Positions 8,116 to 18,633 of a stretch of 37,685 nucleotides of DNA are shown here, piece by piece. The stretch is from an uncultured Frankineae bacterium (GTDB lineage: Bacteria > Actinomycetota > Actinomycetes > Mycobacteriales > SCTD01), in the NCBI GenBank assembly GCA_902805805.1, contig CADCUE010000134.1:1-37685 (forward strand), read 5' to 3'. Both the position numbers and the translations under genes were made by a program. The notes beneath the pieces were generated by a model. It searched no databases, was not told the origin of the DNA, and saw only the letters and a list, made by a program, of their open reading frames with translations. Every line of letters starts with the position of its first letter. Within the stretch, counting starts at the first letter, position 1.

Positions 8116-9210
8116 GTGGGACGGCGGAGGTGGCGCTGGGCGGTCGTCGCTGCCGGGATCGCCGTGCTCCTGCTGCTGCCGTCGATCGTCGCGGCACTGC
8201 CCGCGCCGACGACCACGCTGACCGCGCAGGAGCTCCTGCGCCGGGTGCGCTCCTCGGCCGACGTGGGCTGGTCCGGCTACGGCGAGAGCCGAGGCGCGCT
8301 GGTCCTGCCGGACGTCCGGGAGCTGTCCGATCTGCCGGCGCTGCTGGGCGACACGACGCGGGCGCGGGCCTGGTGGCGCGGGCCCGACGACTGGCGCGTG
8401 GACGCGCTGTCGCTGGTCGGGGAGACCGACACGGTCCGCGACGCCGCAGGCACGTGGACCTGGCACTCCGAGGACCGGCGCGCCGTCCGGGTCCTCGGCG
8501 TGCCGGACGTCCACCTGCCGGCCGCCCCGGACCTGCTCGCGCCGACCCTGGGACGGCGCCTCGCCGGCGCGCCCGGCGTCGTGGCCAGCCGCCTGCCCGC
8601 CCGTCGGGTCGCCGGGCGGTCCGCGGACGGCCTGCGCCTGGTGCCGCGGGACGCGCGGGGCACGACGGTCGCTGCGGTGCAGATGTGGGTGGATCCGGTG
8701 ACCGGGCTGGCGCTGCGGGTGGAGGTGCACGCCGCCGGCGCCGCGGAGCCGTCCCTGGTGGCGCTGCTGCTCGACGTCGACCTGGAGCGCCCGCCGGCAG
8801 CTCGGACGTCGTTCGTCCCGCCGGCGGACGCCACCGCGACGTCCGTCGATGCTCCGGACCTCGCTGCGCTGTCGGACCGCTACGCGCCCTACCGCCTGCC
8901 GGACGAGCTGGCGGGGCTCGCCCGCCACGAGGTCGGGGCCGCGGGCGGCGGCGTCGGCGTGTACGGACGGGGTCTGCACGCGGTGGCCGTCGTGCCGCTG
9001 CCCGGGCACCTGGCCCACCGCGCGATCTCCCGCATCGAACCCGGCGGCGACGGGACCACCGCCACCGTCCGGACGCCGCTGCTGTCCGCGGTCGTGGGGC
9101 GCGGCGACGGCCGCCGCGCGTACCTGCTGGCGGGCACCGTCCCCCCCGAGCGGCTGACCGCCGTCCTCGAGCGGCTGCGCGCGGATCCCCCGCCGCGGAT
9201 CCGGTCGTGA
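8116..9210 (+). CDS. Membrane-anchored RseB/LolA-like protein
   Basis: 364 residues from GTG 8116 (367 if ATG 8107 is used). An Arg/Trp-rich start and one membrane segment (about 8-27) are followed by an extracytoplasmic domain of short beta strands: RAWWRGPDDWRVDAL, TWTWHSEDRRAVRVL, VQMWVDPVTGLALRVEV. Alternating strands with a central WVDP.TGL turn are typical of the LolA/RseB/MucB fold, which binds lipids or misfolded lipoproteins. The C-terminal half carries a second small domain ending YLLAGTVPPERL. It overlaps the ABC ATPase by four bases (GTGA), so it is probably an extracytoplasmic partner or sensor for that exporter. The fold assignment is inferred from pattern. Confidence 0.7.
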   Translation: MGRRRWRWAVVAAGIAVLLLLPSIVAALPAPTTTLTAQELLRRVRSSADVGWSGYGESRGALVLPDVRELSDLPALLGDTTRARAWWRGPDDWRVDALSLVGETDTVRDAAGTWTWHSEDRRAVRVLGVPDVHLPAAPDLLAPTLGRRLAGAPGVVASRLPARRVAGRSADGLRLVPRDARGTTVAAVQMWVDPVTGLALRVEVHAAGAAEPSLVALLLDVDLERPPAARTSFVPPADATATSVDAPDLAALSDRYAPYRLPDELAGLARHEVGAAGGGVGVYGRGLHAVAVVPLPGHLAHRAISRIEPGGDGTTATVRTPLLSAVVGRGDGRRAYLLAGTVPPERLTAVLERLRADPPPRIRS

Positions 9211-10103
9211 TCCGCACCCGCGCCCTGAGCAAGCGCTTCGGGCGCGTGACGGCGGTCCGCGACCTCGACCTCGAGGTCCGCGAAGGTGACCGCTACGGCT
9301 TCCTCGGGCCGAACGGGTCGGGCAAGACGACGACCGTGCGGATGCTCCTCGGGCTGGTGCTGCCGACCTCCGGGGAGGTCGCCCTGCTCGGTGGCCGGCC
9401 GGGTCGGCGGTCCCTGCAGCAGGTCGGCGCGCTGGTCGAGGGACCTGCCTTCGTGCCGCACCTGTCCGGCCGGTCCAACCTCCGGCTGCTCGATGCCGCC
9501 GGCCCGGGCGGACGGCGGGCGAGCCGGCGGTCCCGGGTCGAGGAGGCCCTCGGCCAGGTCGGGCTGGACGGCGTCGACCGCCGGCCGGTGAAGGCCTACA
9601 GCCTGGGCATGCGCCAGCGGCTCGGGCTGGCCGCGGCGCTGCTGCGCCGGCCCCGGCTGCTCGTGCTCGACGAGCCGACCAACGGGCTCGACCCGCAGGG
9701 CATCCGCGAGGTCCGCGACCTGCTGCTCGAGCTGAACCGGCAGGGCACCACGGTGTTCCTGTCCAGCCACCTGCTGAGCGAGGTGGAGGCGCTGTGCACC
9801 CGCGTCGCCGTCATGGACCGCGGCCGCATGGTGCTCCAGGACGAGCTCGAGGCGTTCCAGGCGCCGACCGGACTGGTCGAGGTGCGCACTCCCGACCTGC
9901 AGCGGGCCGCTGCGCTGCTGGGGGCGGCGGCCGTCAGCGCGCGGGACGACCGGCTCCTGGTGCGCTCCGACGACCCGGCCGAGCTCAACGCCCGGCTGGT
10001 CACCGGCGGGGTCCGGGTGCGGGCGCTGGGGGCGCAGCGGCGCACTCTGGAGGAGTCGGTGCTCGCCGCCACCAGCGCCGGCACGGACCGGCGAGGCGCG
10101 TGA
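9207..10103 (+). CDS. ABC transporter ATP-binding protein, exporter type
   Basis: 298 residues. All nucleotide-binding motifs are intact: Walker A GPNGSGKT (34-41), signature SLGMRQRL (131-138), Walker B LLVLDEPTNGLDP (150-162) and the switch-His segment FLSSHLLSE. The C-terminal ~80 residues (from about 220) are the degenerate alpha/beta domain common in CcmA/BcrA/DrrA-type exporters. It begins at GTG 9207 inside the stop of the anchored protein and is followed seven bases after its stop by the permease, forming one operon. ATPases of this type power drug, antimicrobial-peptide or lipid export; nothing here identifies the cargo. Confidence 0.95.
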   Translation: MIRTRALSKRFGRVTAVRDLDLEVREGDRYGFLGPNGSGKTTTVRMLLGLVLPTSGEVALLGGRPGRRSLQQVGALVEGPAFVPHLSGRSNLRLLDAAGPGGRRASRRSRVEEALGQVGLDGVDRRPVKAYSLGMRQRLGLAAALLRRPRLLVLDEPTNGLDPQGIREVRDLLLELNRQGTTVFLSSHLLSEVEALCTRVAVMDRGRMVLQDELEAFQAPTGLVEVRTPDLQRAAALLGAAAVSARDDRLLVRSDDPAELNARLVTGGVRVRALGAQRRTLEESVLAATSAGTDRRGA

Positions 10104-10110
10104 GGCCCGC

Positions 10111-10914
10111 GTGATCGGCGTCGAGCTCGTCAAGCTGCTGCGGCGTCCCCGCACGTGGGTGAGCATCGCCCTGCTCGCCGCCCTGCCGACCCTCGTCGCG
10201 GTGTTCGTGGCCGCCACGGACCTCGCTCCCCGGCCCGGCACGGGGCCGGCGTTCCTGTCCGCGGTCCTGAGCAACGGCGCGCTGTACCCGGCCGCCGCGC
10301 TGGCGATCGTGCTGCCGCTGTTCCTGCCCGTCGCGGTCGCGGTGGTCGCCGGTGACGCCGTGGCCGGCGAGGCCCAGTCGGGCACCCTGCGCTACCTGCT
10401 CGTGCGCCCGGTCGGCCGGACGAGACTGCTCGTCGCCAAGCTGGTCTCGGTGATGGCGTACACCCTGCTGGCCGTCGTCGTCGTGGCCGGGGTCGCGTAC
10501 GTCGTGGGCACGCAGCTGTTCGGCTCGGCGCCGCTGCCCAGCGTGTCGGGGACCACGCTGTCCACCGAGGTGTCGACGCAGCGCCTGGTGCTGGCCGTGC
10601 TCTACGTCGGCTGGTCGATGCTCGGCGTCGCGGCCGTCGCGCTGTTCCTGTCGACCGTCACCGACTCCCCGCTGGCGGCGGCCCTCGGCGCGATCGCCCT
10701 GCTCGTGACGTCGGGAGTGCTGGTGGGCCTGGAGGCCTCGGCCAGCGTGCAGCCCTACCTGCCGACGCGCTACTGGCTGGCGTACGTCGACCTGTTCCGC
10801 GACCCGGTCCTGTACCGGGACCTGCTGCGGGGCACGGCGCTGCAGGGCGTCTACATCGCCGTCTTCCTCGGCGCCGCGTGGGCCAACCTGATGACCAAGG
10901 ACGTCACGAGCTGA
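10111..10914 (+). CDS. ABC-2 type transporter permease
   Basis: 267 residues, GTG start seven bases after the ATPase stop. Six membrane helices can be placed at about 16-35, 60-81, 112-133, 158-182, 188-207 and 245-262, the ABC-2 topology. The cytoplasmic loop [20 protein letters not shown] (81-100) is the conserved coupling segment of the BcrB/NatB/DrrB group. A large outward loop with Ser/Thr (134-157) lies between helices 3 and 4. It forms the channel for the preceding ATPase. Its last 11 bases overlap the 3' end of the convergent lipase gene. Confidence 0.92.
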   Translation: MIGVELVKLLRRPRTWVSIALLAALPTLVAVFVAATDLAPRPGTGPAFLSAVLSNGALYPAAALAIVLPLFLPVAVAVVAGDAVAGEAQSGTLRYLLVRPVGRTRLLVAKLVSVMAYTLLAVVVVAGVAYVVGTQLFGSAPLPSVSGTTLSTEVSTQRLVLAVLYVGWSMLGVAAVALFLSTVTDSPLAAALGAIALLVTSGVLVGLEASASVQPYLPTRYWLAYVDLFRDPVLYRDLLRGTALQGVYIAVFLGAAWANLMTKDVTS

Positions 10915-11686
10915 GACGGGGGCAGTCGGCCGCCGTCGACGCCTGCACCGGCGCGCGTGACAGCGCCTGCCGCACCAGAGCCTGGACGAGCGGCGCCGTG
11001 GGCAGCTCGCCGTGGCCGACGGCCGCCCCCGCGCAGACGTCCTGCAGCACGACGTTCACCGCCCCGTCGAGCCGGGCCGACTCGGGTGGGGTGACCACCT
11101 CGTCGCGGTCGGTCCAGACCGACAGCCACTGCGGGCCCGCGGGTGTCTCGTCGTCCTCGTTCAGCGCGTCGAGCAGCGCGCTGCCCGGGACGAGCTGCTG
11201 GCAGGCGACCGGGCACCCGCCCGGGGCGAGCGCGGCGCCGACCGCGGCCAGCCGGGTGCCGTGGTGCGGCGAGCCGAGGGTGACGACCCGCCGGGCCTGG
11301 GCGGGGTGCTGCTGCGCCCACAGCCGCACGACCACGCCGCCGGCGCTGTAGCCGACGAGGTCGACCGACGGCGCCGCGCTCGCGCCCAGGGCGCCGTCGA
11401 CCGCCGCGGCCAGGGCGTCCGCGGCGACCCGCAGGTCGCCCGTGCCGCGTTCCGGCAGCCGGACGACGGTCGCCGAGCGACCGGCCTCCCGCAGCTCCGC
11501 GGCCAGGACCTCCAGGCCCGCAGTGCCGCCGCCGTACCCCGGGACCAGCAGGACCGGGCCCGGCCGGTCCTGCGGCGCCCCGTCCTGCGGCACCGTCGAG
11601 GACGCGATCCGCAGCGCGACGGCACCGGCCGCGACCGCGAGCAGCGCGGCCACGGCGCCGAGCAGCAGACGACGGACCGGGCTCAC
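10904..11686 (-). CDS. Membrane-anchored or secreted alpha/beta-hydrolase lipase
   Basis: 260 residues from GTG 11686. An N-terminal hydrophobic segment (5-26) is a signal anchor or signal peptide. The lipase fold follows: oxyanion segment LLVPGYGGGTAGLE (46-59), nucleophile elbow GYSAGG with Ser114, TLGSPHHGTRLA, WTDRDEVV carrying the likely catalytic Asp, and a C-terminal VGHGELP with the likely His. This matches class 2 triacylglycerol lipases/esterases of Actinomycetota. Four Cys residues in the second half ([24 protein letters not shown]) could form disulfides outside the cell. It converges with and overlaps the ABC permease by 11 bases and is divergent from pruA. Confidence 0.85.
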   Translation of the reverse strand: MSPVRRLLLGAVAALLAVAAGAVALRIASSTVPQDGAPQDRPGPVLLVPGYGGGTAGLEVLAAELREAGRSATVVRLPERGTGDLRVAADALAAAVDGALGASAAPSVDLVGYSAGGVVVRLWAQQHPAQARRVVTLGSPHHGTRLAAVGAALAPGGCPVACQQLVPGSALLDALNEDDETPAGPQWLSVWTDRDEVVTPPESARLDGAVNVVLQDVCAGAAVGHGELPTAPLVQALVRQALSRAPVQASTAADCPRLSS

Positions 11687-11752
11687 GGCCCGCCGCAGCC
11701 CTTGCCGCTGTCCACGTCCGGGACGCTAGTCGTCTCGCGCCGGCGTGGGAGC

Positions 11753-13390
<1,638 letters not shown>

Positions 13391-13402
13391 GGGGCCCACG
13401 CG

Positions 13403-13445
13403 ACGGGGCCTGCGCGCCCGGGCGGCCGATCGGCCTCGCCCCCGT
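13403..13445 (+). terminator. Candidate pruA terminator hairpin
   Basis: ACGGGG (13403-13408) can pair with CCCCGT (13440-13445), enclosing a second perfect palindrome GGCCGATCGGCC. The structure lies just after the pruA stop. There is no T-tract, so confidence is limited. Confidence 0.35.
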
Positions 13446-13556
13446 TGCGCCGCACGGAGCAACGCCGTCTGGGCGATCGGTCGGACCGGGACGCCTGTCG
13501 GTCAGTGCTGAGCCGAGTCGGCGTCACAGGGGGCTCGCCGCCACCACGCTCGACCG

Positions 13557-16500
13557 GTGACCACTCCCACGCCGCCGCCGGTCCGCACCCCTGCTCGAGA
13601 GGGCCGGGGGGCGCGCCGGACCGCTGCGCTGACCCTGCTGCTCGCCCTGGTCGGCGGCGTCCTCGTCAGCCCGGCCCCGGCCTCGGCGGTGGCGCCGACG
13701 TCCGCGCCGGTGCTGACGGCTCCGTCGTCCAGCGCCGAGGTCAGCGACGGGCCCGTCCTGTCCTGGAACCGGATCGCCGGAGCGGCGGCGTACGACGTCG
13801 AGGTGTCGACCGACTCCGGCTTCAGCACCACGCTGTTCGCGCAGAGCACGACGAACCTGCACGCCACCCCGCTGACGGAGCTGCCCGTCGGCCCGCTGCA
13901 CTGGCGGGTGCGCGGCAAGGACGCCGGCGGCGCCGCGGGACCGTGGGCGACGTCCATCTTCAGCCGCGCCACCCTCGCCGTGCCGCAGCTGTCGACCCCG
14001 GCGGACGGGGCGACGCTGGCCTACCCGAGCGAGCCGCCGGTCCTGAGCTGGTCGCCGAGCGCCGGTGCGGCGCAGTACCGGGTCGAGATCGACGACTCCA
14101 GCGACTTCGTCTCGCCGATCCTGCAGACGCTCACCAGCACGACGTCCTACACGATGACGGCGCCGCAGACCGTCGACCAGCCGGTGTACTGGCGCGTGCA
14201 CGCGGTGTCCGCGGCCGGCACGAACAGCGAGTGGTCGCAGGTCCGTTCCTACGCCACGTCGTGGGACGCCGCCCCGGCGCTGGTGCTGCCTGCCCCCGGC
14301 CAGCACGTCACGGACGTCGTCCTGGAGTGGACAGCGGTTCTGGGCGCCGCGGCGTACGAGCTGCAGGTCAGCCCGAACGGCGACTGGGCCAACAACCTGT
14401 CGATCGGCGTCACGGTCAAGGGCACGCGCTACTCCCCGGCGGTGTCGCTCAACAACTCCTCCTACTTCTGGCGGGTCCGCGCCGTGGACGGCGCGCGCGC
14501 GGCCAACAAGGCCCCCTGGTCGGCCGAGGGACTGTTCCACCGGGAGTGGACGCCGGTCCCGCAGCTGCTGCGACCGGCGGACGGTGACTTCGCCGCCGCC
14601 GAGCCGACGTTCGTGTGGACCCCGATCGGCCACGCCAGCCGCTACGAGCTGCAGGTCGGCACGGACGTCAACTTCAGTCCCGGCACGTTCACGAGCTGCA
14701 GGACCGACCACACGACCTACACGCCCTACCGCCGGATCTCACCCTTCGAGGGGGCGTGCCCGGTCGACCCGGCTCCCGGTCAGACCTACCACTGGCGGGT
14801 CCGGGGCATCGACGACCCCTACCTGCCCGGCGGCATCCTCGGCCGCTGGTCGGCGACGTCCTCGTTCCTGTACCGCAAGCCGCTGCCGGTCGTGACCGGG
14901 CCCGCCGACGGGACGACGACCGGAGTGCCGGTGCTGTCCTGGAACCCCGTCGCGGACGCCGACAAGTACGTCGTCACGGTCCTGCGGGCGAACGGCACGG
15001 CCGTGCTCACGCACGAGACGTGGGCGACGTCCTACAGCCCGCTCGTCGACCTGCGTCCGGAGGACGGGCCGTTCTCGTGGTACGTCCGGAGCAAGGACGC
15101 CAACGGCCACCTCGGCATGACCCCCGCCCGTGAGCAGTGGCGCACCTTCAGCCTGGTGGAGCCGGCTCCGGGCAGCGGCAGCCTGCCGCACCCGGTGTCG
15201 GTGACACCCACGGCCGGTTCCTCGCGCATGCCGTCGCTGCGATGGACGCCGGTGACCGGAGCGGTCCGCTACACCGTGCACCACCTGCACAACGGCGTGT
15301 ACACGCCGCTGCACGCCAACGTCCCCTACGCCGCGCTGAGCGATCCCGACAGGCCGCTGGCCGTCGGCACGTTCGAGTGGTTCGTCGAGGCGTTCGACAA
15401 GGACGGCGGCTACCTCGGACGCGGGAGCACCAGCACCTACCGGATCACCGAGAGCGCGCTGGCGACCTACACCGCTCCCTGTCGCGTCGGGGAGGTGTGC
15501 GCCACGCAGCGCGACACCCCGACGCTCAGCTGGCAGTCCGTCGACCGCGCCGGGTCCTATCTCGTCACGCTCGCCCTGGACCCCGCCTTCACCAACGTCC
15601 ACCGCGAGTTCACGACCCAGTACACGTCCCTGACCCCGCGCGAGTCCCTCATGGACAACCAGGCCGGCCAGTCGTACTACTGGTTCGTGCGGGCCTGTGC
15701 CGGCGGCCTGTGCGGGCCGTTCGGCGCGGAGCAGCACGGCACAGCGGCGACCTTCCGCAAGGAGAGCGCTCGGGTCGAGGACCTGCGCGTCACCGGGAGC
15801 GACTCCCGGCTGCCGGTCCTGTCCTGGCGGCCCTACCTGACGGCGCGGCAGTACAAGGTCCAGGTGTCGGCGACCCAGGACTTCGCCGTCCTGCTGGACG
15901 AGGCCACGGTCGACCAGACGACGTACACCCCGTGGAACAAGACCTATCCCGTCGGGCCGCTGTTCGCCCGGGTGCAGGCGGTCGACGGCAGCGGCAACCT
16001 GCTGACCAGCAGCGCGCCGATCTCGCTCGTGCGCACGGGTCCGGCGCCCCTGCTCAGCCTGCCCGCCGACGGAGCCACCGTCGAAGGAGTGCCCTACCTG
16101 CAGTGGGAGCCGGAGCACTACGCAGCCCGCTACGACGTCGAGGTCTACAAGAACGGCGACACGGCCGGCTCGCTGGTCAACCGCGTCCTGTCTGCGCAGA
16201 CCGCGCTGAGCGCGTGGTCGCCCACCACCGGACTCGCGCCGGGCTCCTACGCCTGGCGGGTGCGGCGGCTCGACGTCGACGGCAGGGTCGGCCCCTGGTC
16301 GGCCGGGCGGCTGTTCGCCCTGCGCCCGGCCGGGGTGCAGCTGACCGCGCCGTCGGACGCCGCGGTCGTCTCGGGCAGCCTGCTGTTCTCCTGGCTCGCC
16401 GTGCCCGGTGCTGCCCGCTACCGCTGGGAGGGCAGCACCAGCTCGTCCTTCACCGCGCCGACACGGGTGGACACCTCGGGCACATCGTACGCCCCGACCA

Positions 16501-17705
16501 CCGTGCCGATCGGCACCCGGTGGTGGCGGGTGAGCACGCTGGACGCACGCGGGACCGTCCTGTCGACCTCGGCGGTGCGGTCCGTGACGACCGAGCTGCC
16601 GGGCAGCCGCTTCGTCGCGGTCCCGCCCGTGCGCCTGCTGGACACGCGGACCTCCCAGCCGGTCGGACCCGGGGGCACCCTGGACCTGCAGGTGACCGGT
16701 CGGGGGCAGGTCCCCGTCGGCGCCGAGGCCGTGGTGGTGAACCTGACGGCGGTGTCACCCACCGCGTCCAGCCACGTCACCGCGTACCCCACCGGTGAGC
16801 CGCGGCCGACCGCCTCGACGCTCAACAACCGTGCGGGCACCACTCGGCCGAACCTCGCCGTCGTCAAGCTGGGGGCCGGCGGGCGGATCTCGCTGTTCAA
16901 CGCGGCCGGGAGCACCCACCTGCTCGCCGACGTCGCGGGCTACTACAGCTCCACGGCCGTGCAGGGGACCCGCTACACGGCCGTGGCGCCGGTGCGCACG
17001 TTGGACACCCGCACCGCAGGACGAGGACTCCCGCTCGGTCCAGGCGGCTCGGTGACCCTCGACATCACCGACGGCACGCTGGTCCCTTCGGACGCCACCG
17101 CGGTCACGGTCAACGTCACGGCCGTCGCGCCGTCGGCCGCGGGCTACGTCACGGTGCACCCGTCGGGCACCCCCCGGCCCACGGTGTCGAACCTCAACCT
17201 CGCCCGAGGGGTGACGGCGGGCAACCTGGTGACGGTCCAGACCGGCACGGCGACCGCCTCCCGCGCCATCACGCTGTACAACTCCAGCGGCTCCACGCAC
17301 CTGCTGGTCGACCTGGCCGGCTACTACAGCGCCGCGAGCGCCAGCCCGTTCACGGCCAGCACACCCACCCGGATGCTCGACACCCGCCGGGCGGTCGGGG
17401 TGACCACCACCACTCCGGTGCGCTCGGGGGGGACGGTCAACGTGGACGTGCGGGCCGCGGGCGTGCCGGCTGGCGCCAAGGCGGTGGTGTTCAACCTGAC
17501 CTCGACCGGGGCGCTGCGGGCCGGTTCGGTGACCGCCTACCCCGGAGGCACGGCCCGGCCCCCGACGGTGAGCCTCAGCGTCGTCGCCGGTGACACCCGA
17601 CCCAACCTCGTCGTCGCGAAGGTGGGGCCGTTCGGGACCGTCGGCCTCTACAACGGCGCAGGCGACATGCACCTGGTCGCGGACGTCGCCGGGTGGTTCG
17701 AGTGA
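13557..17705 (+). CDS. Large secreted Fn3-like repeat protein with C-terminal LDTR repeats
   Basis: 1382 residues from GTG 13557. A Sec signal peptide (Arg-rich start, hydrophobic 22-38, cleavage near ASA/V at 44) is followed by ten Fn3-like domains of about 95 residues (about 46-1012). Each has the pattern VLSWxPVxGAxxYxVxV ... WRVRAxDxxG ... W. Three homologous C-terminal repeats follow, at about 1016-1137, 1138-1262 and 1263-1382; each opens with VxPxRxLDTR, has a central hydrophobic VVNLTAV-type strand, and closes with HLxxDVAGYY/WF. These LDTR repeats are frequent at the C-termini of secreted actinobacterial proteins. No catalytic domain or sortase motif is visible, so an adhesive or structural surface role is the best guess. 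Cys residues occur only in repeats 4 and 7. Confidence 0.88.
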   Translation: MTTPTPPPVRTPAREGRGARRTAALTLLLALVGGVLVSPAPASAVAPTSAPVLTAPSSSAEVSDGPVLSWNRIAGAAAYDVEVSTDSGFSTTLFAQSTTNLHATPLTELPVGPLHWRVRGKDAGGAAGPWATSIFSRATLAVPQLSTPADGATLAYPSEPPVLSWSPSAGAAQYRVEIDDSSDFVSPILQTLTSTTSYTMTAPQTVDQPVYWRVHAVSAAGTNSEWSQVRSYATSWDAAPALVLPAPGQHVTDVVLEWTAVLGAAAYELQVSPNGDWANNLSIGVTVKGTRYSPAVSLNNSSYFWRVRAVDGARAANKAPWSAEGLFHREWTPVPQLLRPADGDFAAAEPTFVWTPIGHASRYELQVGTDVNFSPGTFTSCRTDHTTYTPYRRISPFEGACPVDPAPGQTYHWRVRGIDDPYLPGGILGRWSATSSFLYRKPLPVVTGPADGTTTGVPVLSWNPVADADKYVVTVLRANGTAVLTHETWATSYSPLVDLRPEDGPFSWYVRSKDANGHLGMTPAREQWRTFSLVEPAPGSGSLPHPVSVTPTAGSSRMPSLRWTPVTGAVRYTVHHLHNGVYTPLHANVPYAALSDPDRPLAVGTFEWFVEAFDKDGGYLGRGSTSTYRITESALATYTAPCRVGEVCATQRDTPTLSWQSVDRAGSYLVTLALDPAFTNVHREFTTQYTSLTPRESLMDNQAGQSYYWFVRACAGGLCGPFGAEQHGTAATFRKESARVEDLRVTGSDSRLPVLSWRPYLTARQYKVQVSATQDFAVLLDEATVDQTTYTPWNKTYPVGPLFARVQAVDGSGNLLTSSAPISLVRTGPAPLLSLPADGATVEGVPYLQWEPEHYAARYDVEVYKNGDTAGSLVNRVLSAQTALSAWSPTTGLAPGSYAWRVRRLDVDGRVGPWSAGRLFALRPAGVQLTAPSDAAVVSGSLLFSWLAVPGAARYRWEGSTSSSFTAPTRVDTSGTSYAPTTVPIGTRWWRVSTLDARGTVLSTSAVRSVTTELPGSRFVAVPPVRLLDTRTSQPVGPGGTLDLQVTGRGQVPVGAEAVVVNLTAVSPTASSHVTAYPTGEPRPTASTLNNRAGTTRPNLAVVKLGAGGRISLFNAAGSTHLLADVAGYYSSTAVQGTRYTAVAPVRTLDTRTAGRGLPLGPGGSVTLDITDGTLVPSDATAVTVNVTAVAPSAAGYVTVHPSGTPRPTVSNLNLARGVTAGNLVTVQTGTATASRAITLYNSSGSTHLLVDLAGYYSAASASPFTASTPTRMLDTRRAVGVTTTTPVRSGGTVNVDVRAAGVPAGAKAVVFNLTSTGALRAGSVTAYPGGTARPPTVSLSVVAGDTRPNLVVAKVGPFGTVGLYNGAGDMHLVADVAGWFE

Positions 17706-17708
17706 CGG

Positions 17709-17912
17709 TCAGCGGCCGGTCTTGTCCTTGAGCTCCTCGATCTTCTGGGAGGCCTCGGCCTTGGTGAGCTCGGTCGTCTCGACCTGCTCACCGGCCTGCT
17801 GGGCGAGCGTCGACAGGTAGCTCTGCTGCGGTCCGGTGACGGGCTCGTCACCGGTGACCCAGTCGGCCGGGTCCTTGTCGGCGGGGCGGGTCACGGCGTC
17901 GTTGTCGACCAC
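17709..17912 (-). CDS. DUF3072 family protein
   Basis: 67 residues, highly charged, no membrane segment. The segment PVTGPQQSYLSTLAQQAGE followed by LTKAEASQKIEELKD is the signature of DUF3072, a small actinobacterial family of unknown function that resembles a helical SAP-like or DNA-associated module. GTG 17912 is chosen for GAGGAGAG immediately upstream; an ATG at 17948 would lie beyond the operator. A perfect SOS-box-like inverted repeat lies 15 bases upstream (17927-17944), so the gene may be induced by DNA damage. It lies 70 bases downstream of the adenylate kinase gene on the same strand and ends three bases from the stop of the large secreted protein. Confidence 0.8.
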   Translation of the reverse strand: MVDNDAVTRPADKDPADWVTGDEPVTGPQQSYLSTLAQQAGEQVETTELTKAEASQKIEELKDKTGR

Positions 17913-17926
17913 GATCTCTCCTCTGC

Positions 17927-17944
17927 GTCGAACGGGTGTTCGAC
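17927..17944. promoter_or_regulatory. LexA (SOS) box-like operator upstream of the DUF3072 gene
   Basis: GTCGAAC-GGGT-GTTCGAC is a perfect 7-bp-arm inverted repeat with a 4-base spacer. It contains TCGAAC-N4-GTTCGA, the LexA-binding consensus known from Mycobacterium and related Gram-positives. It sits between a -10-like TAGATG (minus strand, about 17946-17951) and the start codon, a position suited to repression. Confidence 0.65.
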
Positions 17945-17982
17945 ACATCTACCCGCGCGGACGGAGGACCACACCCGGCCGG

Positions 17983-18633
17983 TCAGCCGGCGGCGCCGAA
18001 CGCCGCGCCCAGACCGGTCAGGTCGACCGCCCTGCGCGGGGCGTCGGGGGTGCGGTCGACGACCTGCCGCAGCACCTCCAGCGCGGTGAGGATCTGGCGC
18101 CCCACCGCGTCGGCCGGGCGGTTGGCGTCCACCGACACCAGGATGCCGCGCTGGTCGTACCACTCGAGGATCGGGTGGGTGACCTCGTAGTAGAGGGCCA
18201 GCCGGTGCCGGATGACGTCCTCGGTGTCGTCGGAGCGCCCCGTCTGCGCCGCGCGGGCGAGCAGCCGGCGGACCAGCTCGGCGTCCTCCACCTGCAGGTG
18301 CAGCGCGACGTCCGCCGTCATCTCGAGCTCGCGCGCGATCTCGTACAGCGCCCGCGCCTGCTCCATGGTGCGCGGCACGCCGTCGAGCACCCAGCCGTCG
18401 CCCCCCTGCAGCGGCTCCAGCGCCTGGCGGACCATCTGCAGCACGACCTCGTCGGGGACGAGCTCCCCGCGGTCGAGGTAGGACTTGACCGCCTGGCCGA
18501 CCTCGGTCGAGCGGGCCACGTGCTCGCGCAGCAGGTCGCCGGTGGCGATGTGCGGGATGGAGAAGTGGCTGGCGATGACGACGCCCTGCGTGCCCTTGCC
18601 GGCACCGGGCGGAGCGATCATGAGGACCTTCAT
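17983..18633 (-). CDS. adk: Adenylate kinase (short-LID type), probable paralogue
   Basis: 216 residues. It catalyses ATP + AMP = 2 ADP. The P-loop PPGAGKGT (8-15), the AMP-binding block HIATGDLLREHV, the VLDGVPRTMEQA segment and the TGRSDDTEDVIRHRL motif are all present. The LID is the short form without zinc-binding Cys, like the mycobacterial enzyme, and there is an extra C-terminal tail of about 20 residues. The canonical actinobacterial adk lies in the secY-adk-map ribosomal cluster, which is absent here, so this may be a second copy; that is inference. Its ATG at 18633 overlaps the hydrolase stop by four bases (ATGA), indicating translational coupling. Confidence 0.85.
   Translation of the reverse strand: MKVLMIAPPGAGKGTQGVVIASHFSIPHIATGDLLREHVARSTEVGQAVKSYLDRGELVPDEVVLQMVRQALEPLQGGDGWVLDGVPRTMEQARALYEIARELEMTADVALHLQVEDAELVRRLLARAAQTGRSDDTEDVIRHRLALYYEVTHPILEWYDQRGILVSVDANRPADAVGRQILTALEVLRQVVDRTPDAPRRAVDLTGLGAAFGAAG

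Noticed and set aside
13557..17705. The large secreted protein as a peptidoglycan amidase or protease, since LDTR repeats often accompany such enzymes
   Set aside because: The whole length is accounted for by Fn3-like and LDTR repeats; no zinc, Ser or Cys catalytic motif is visible.
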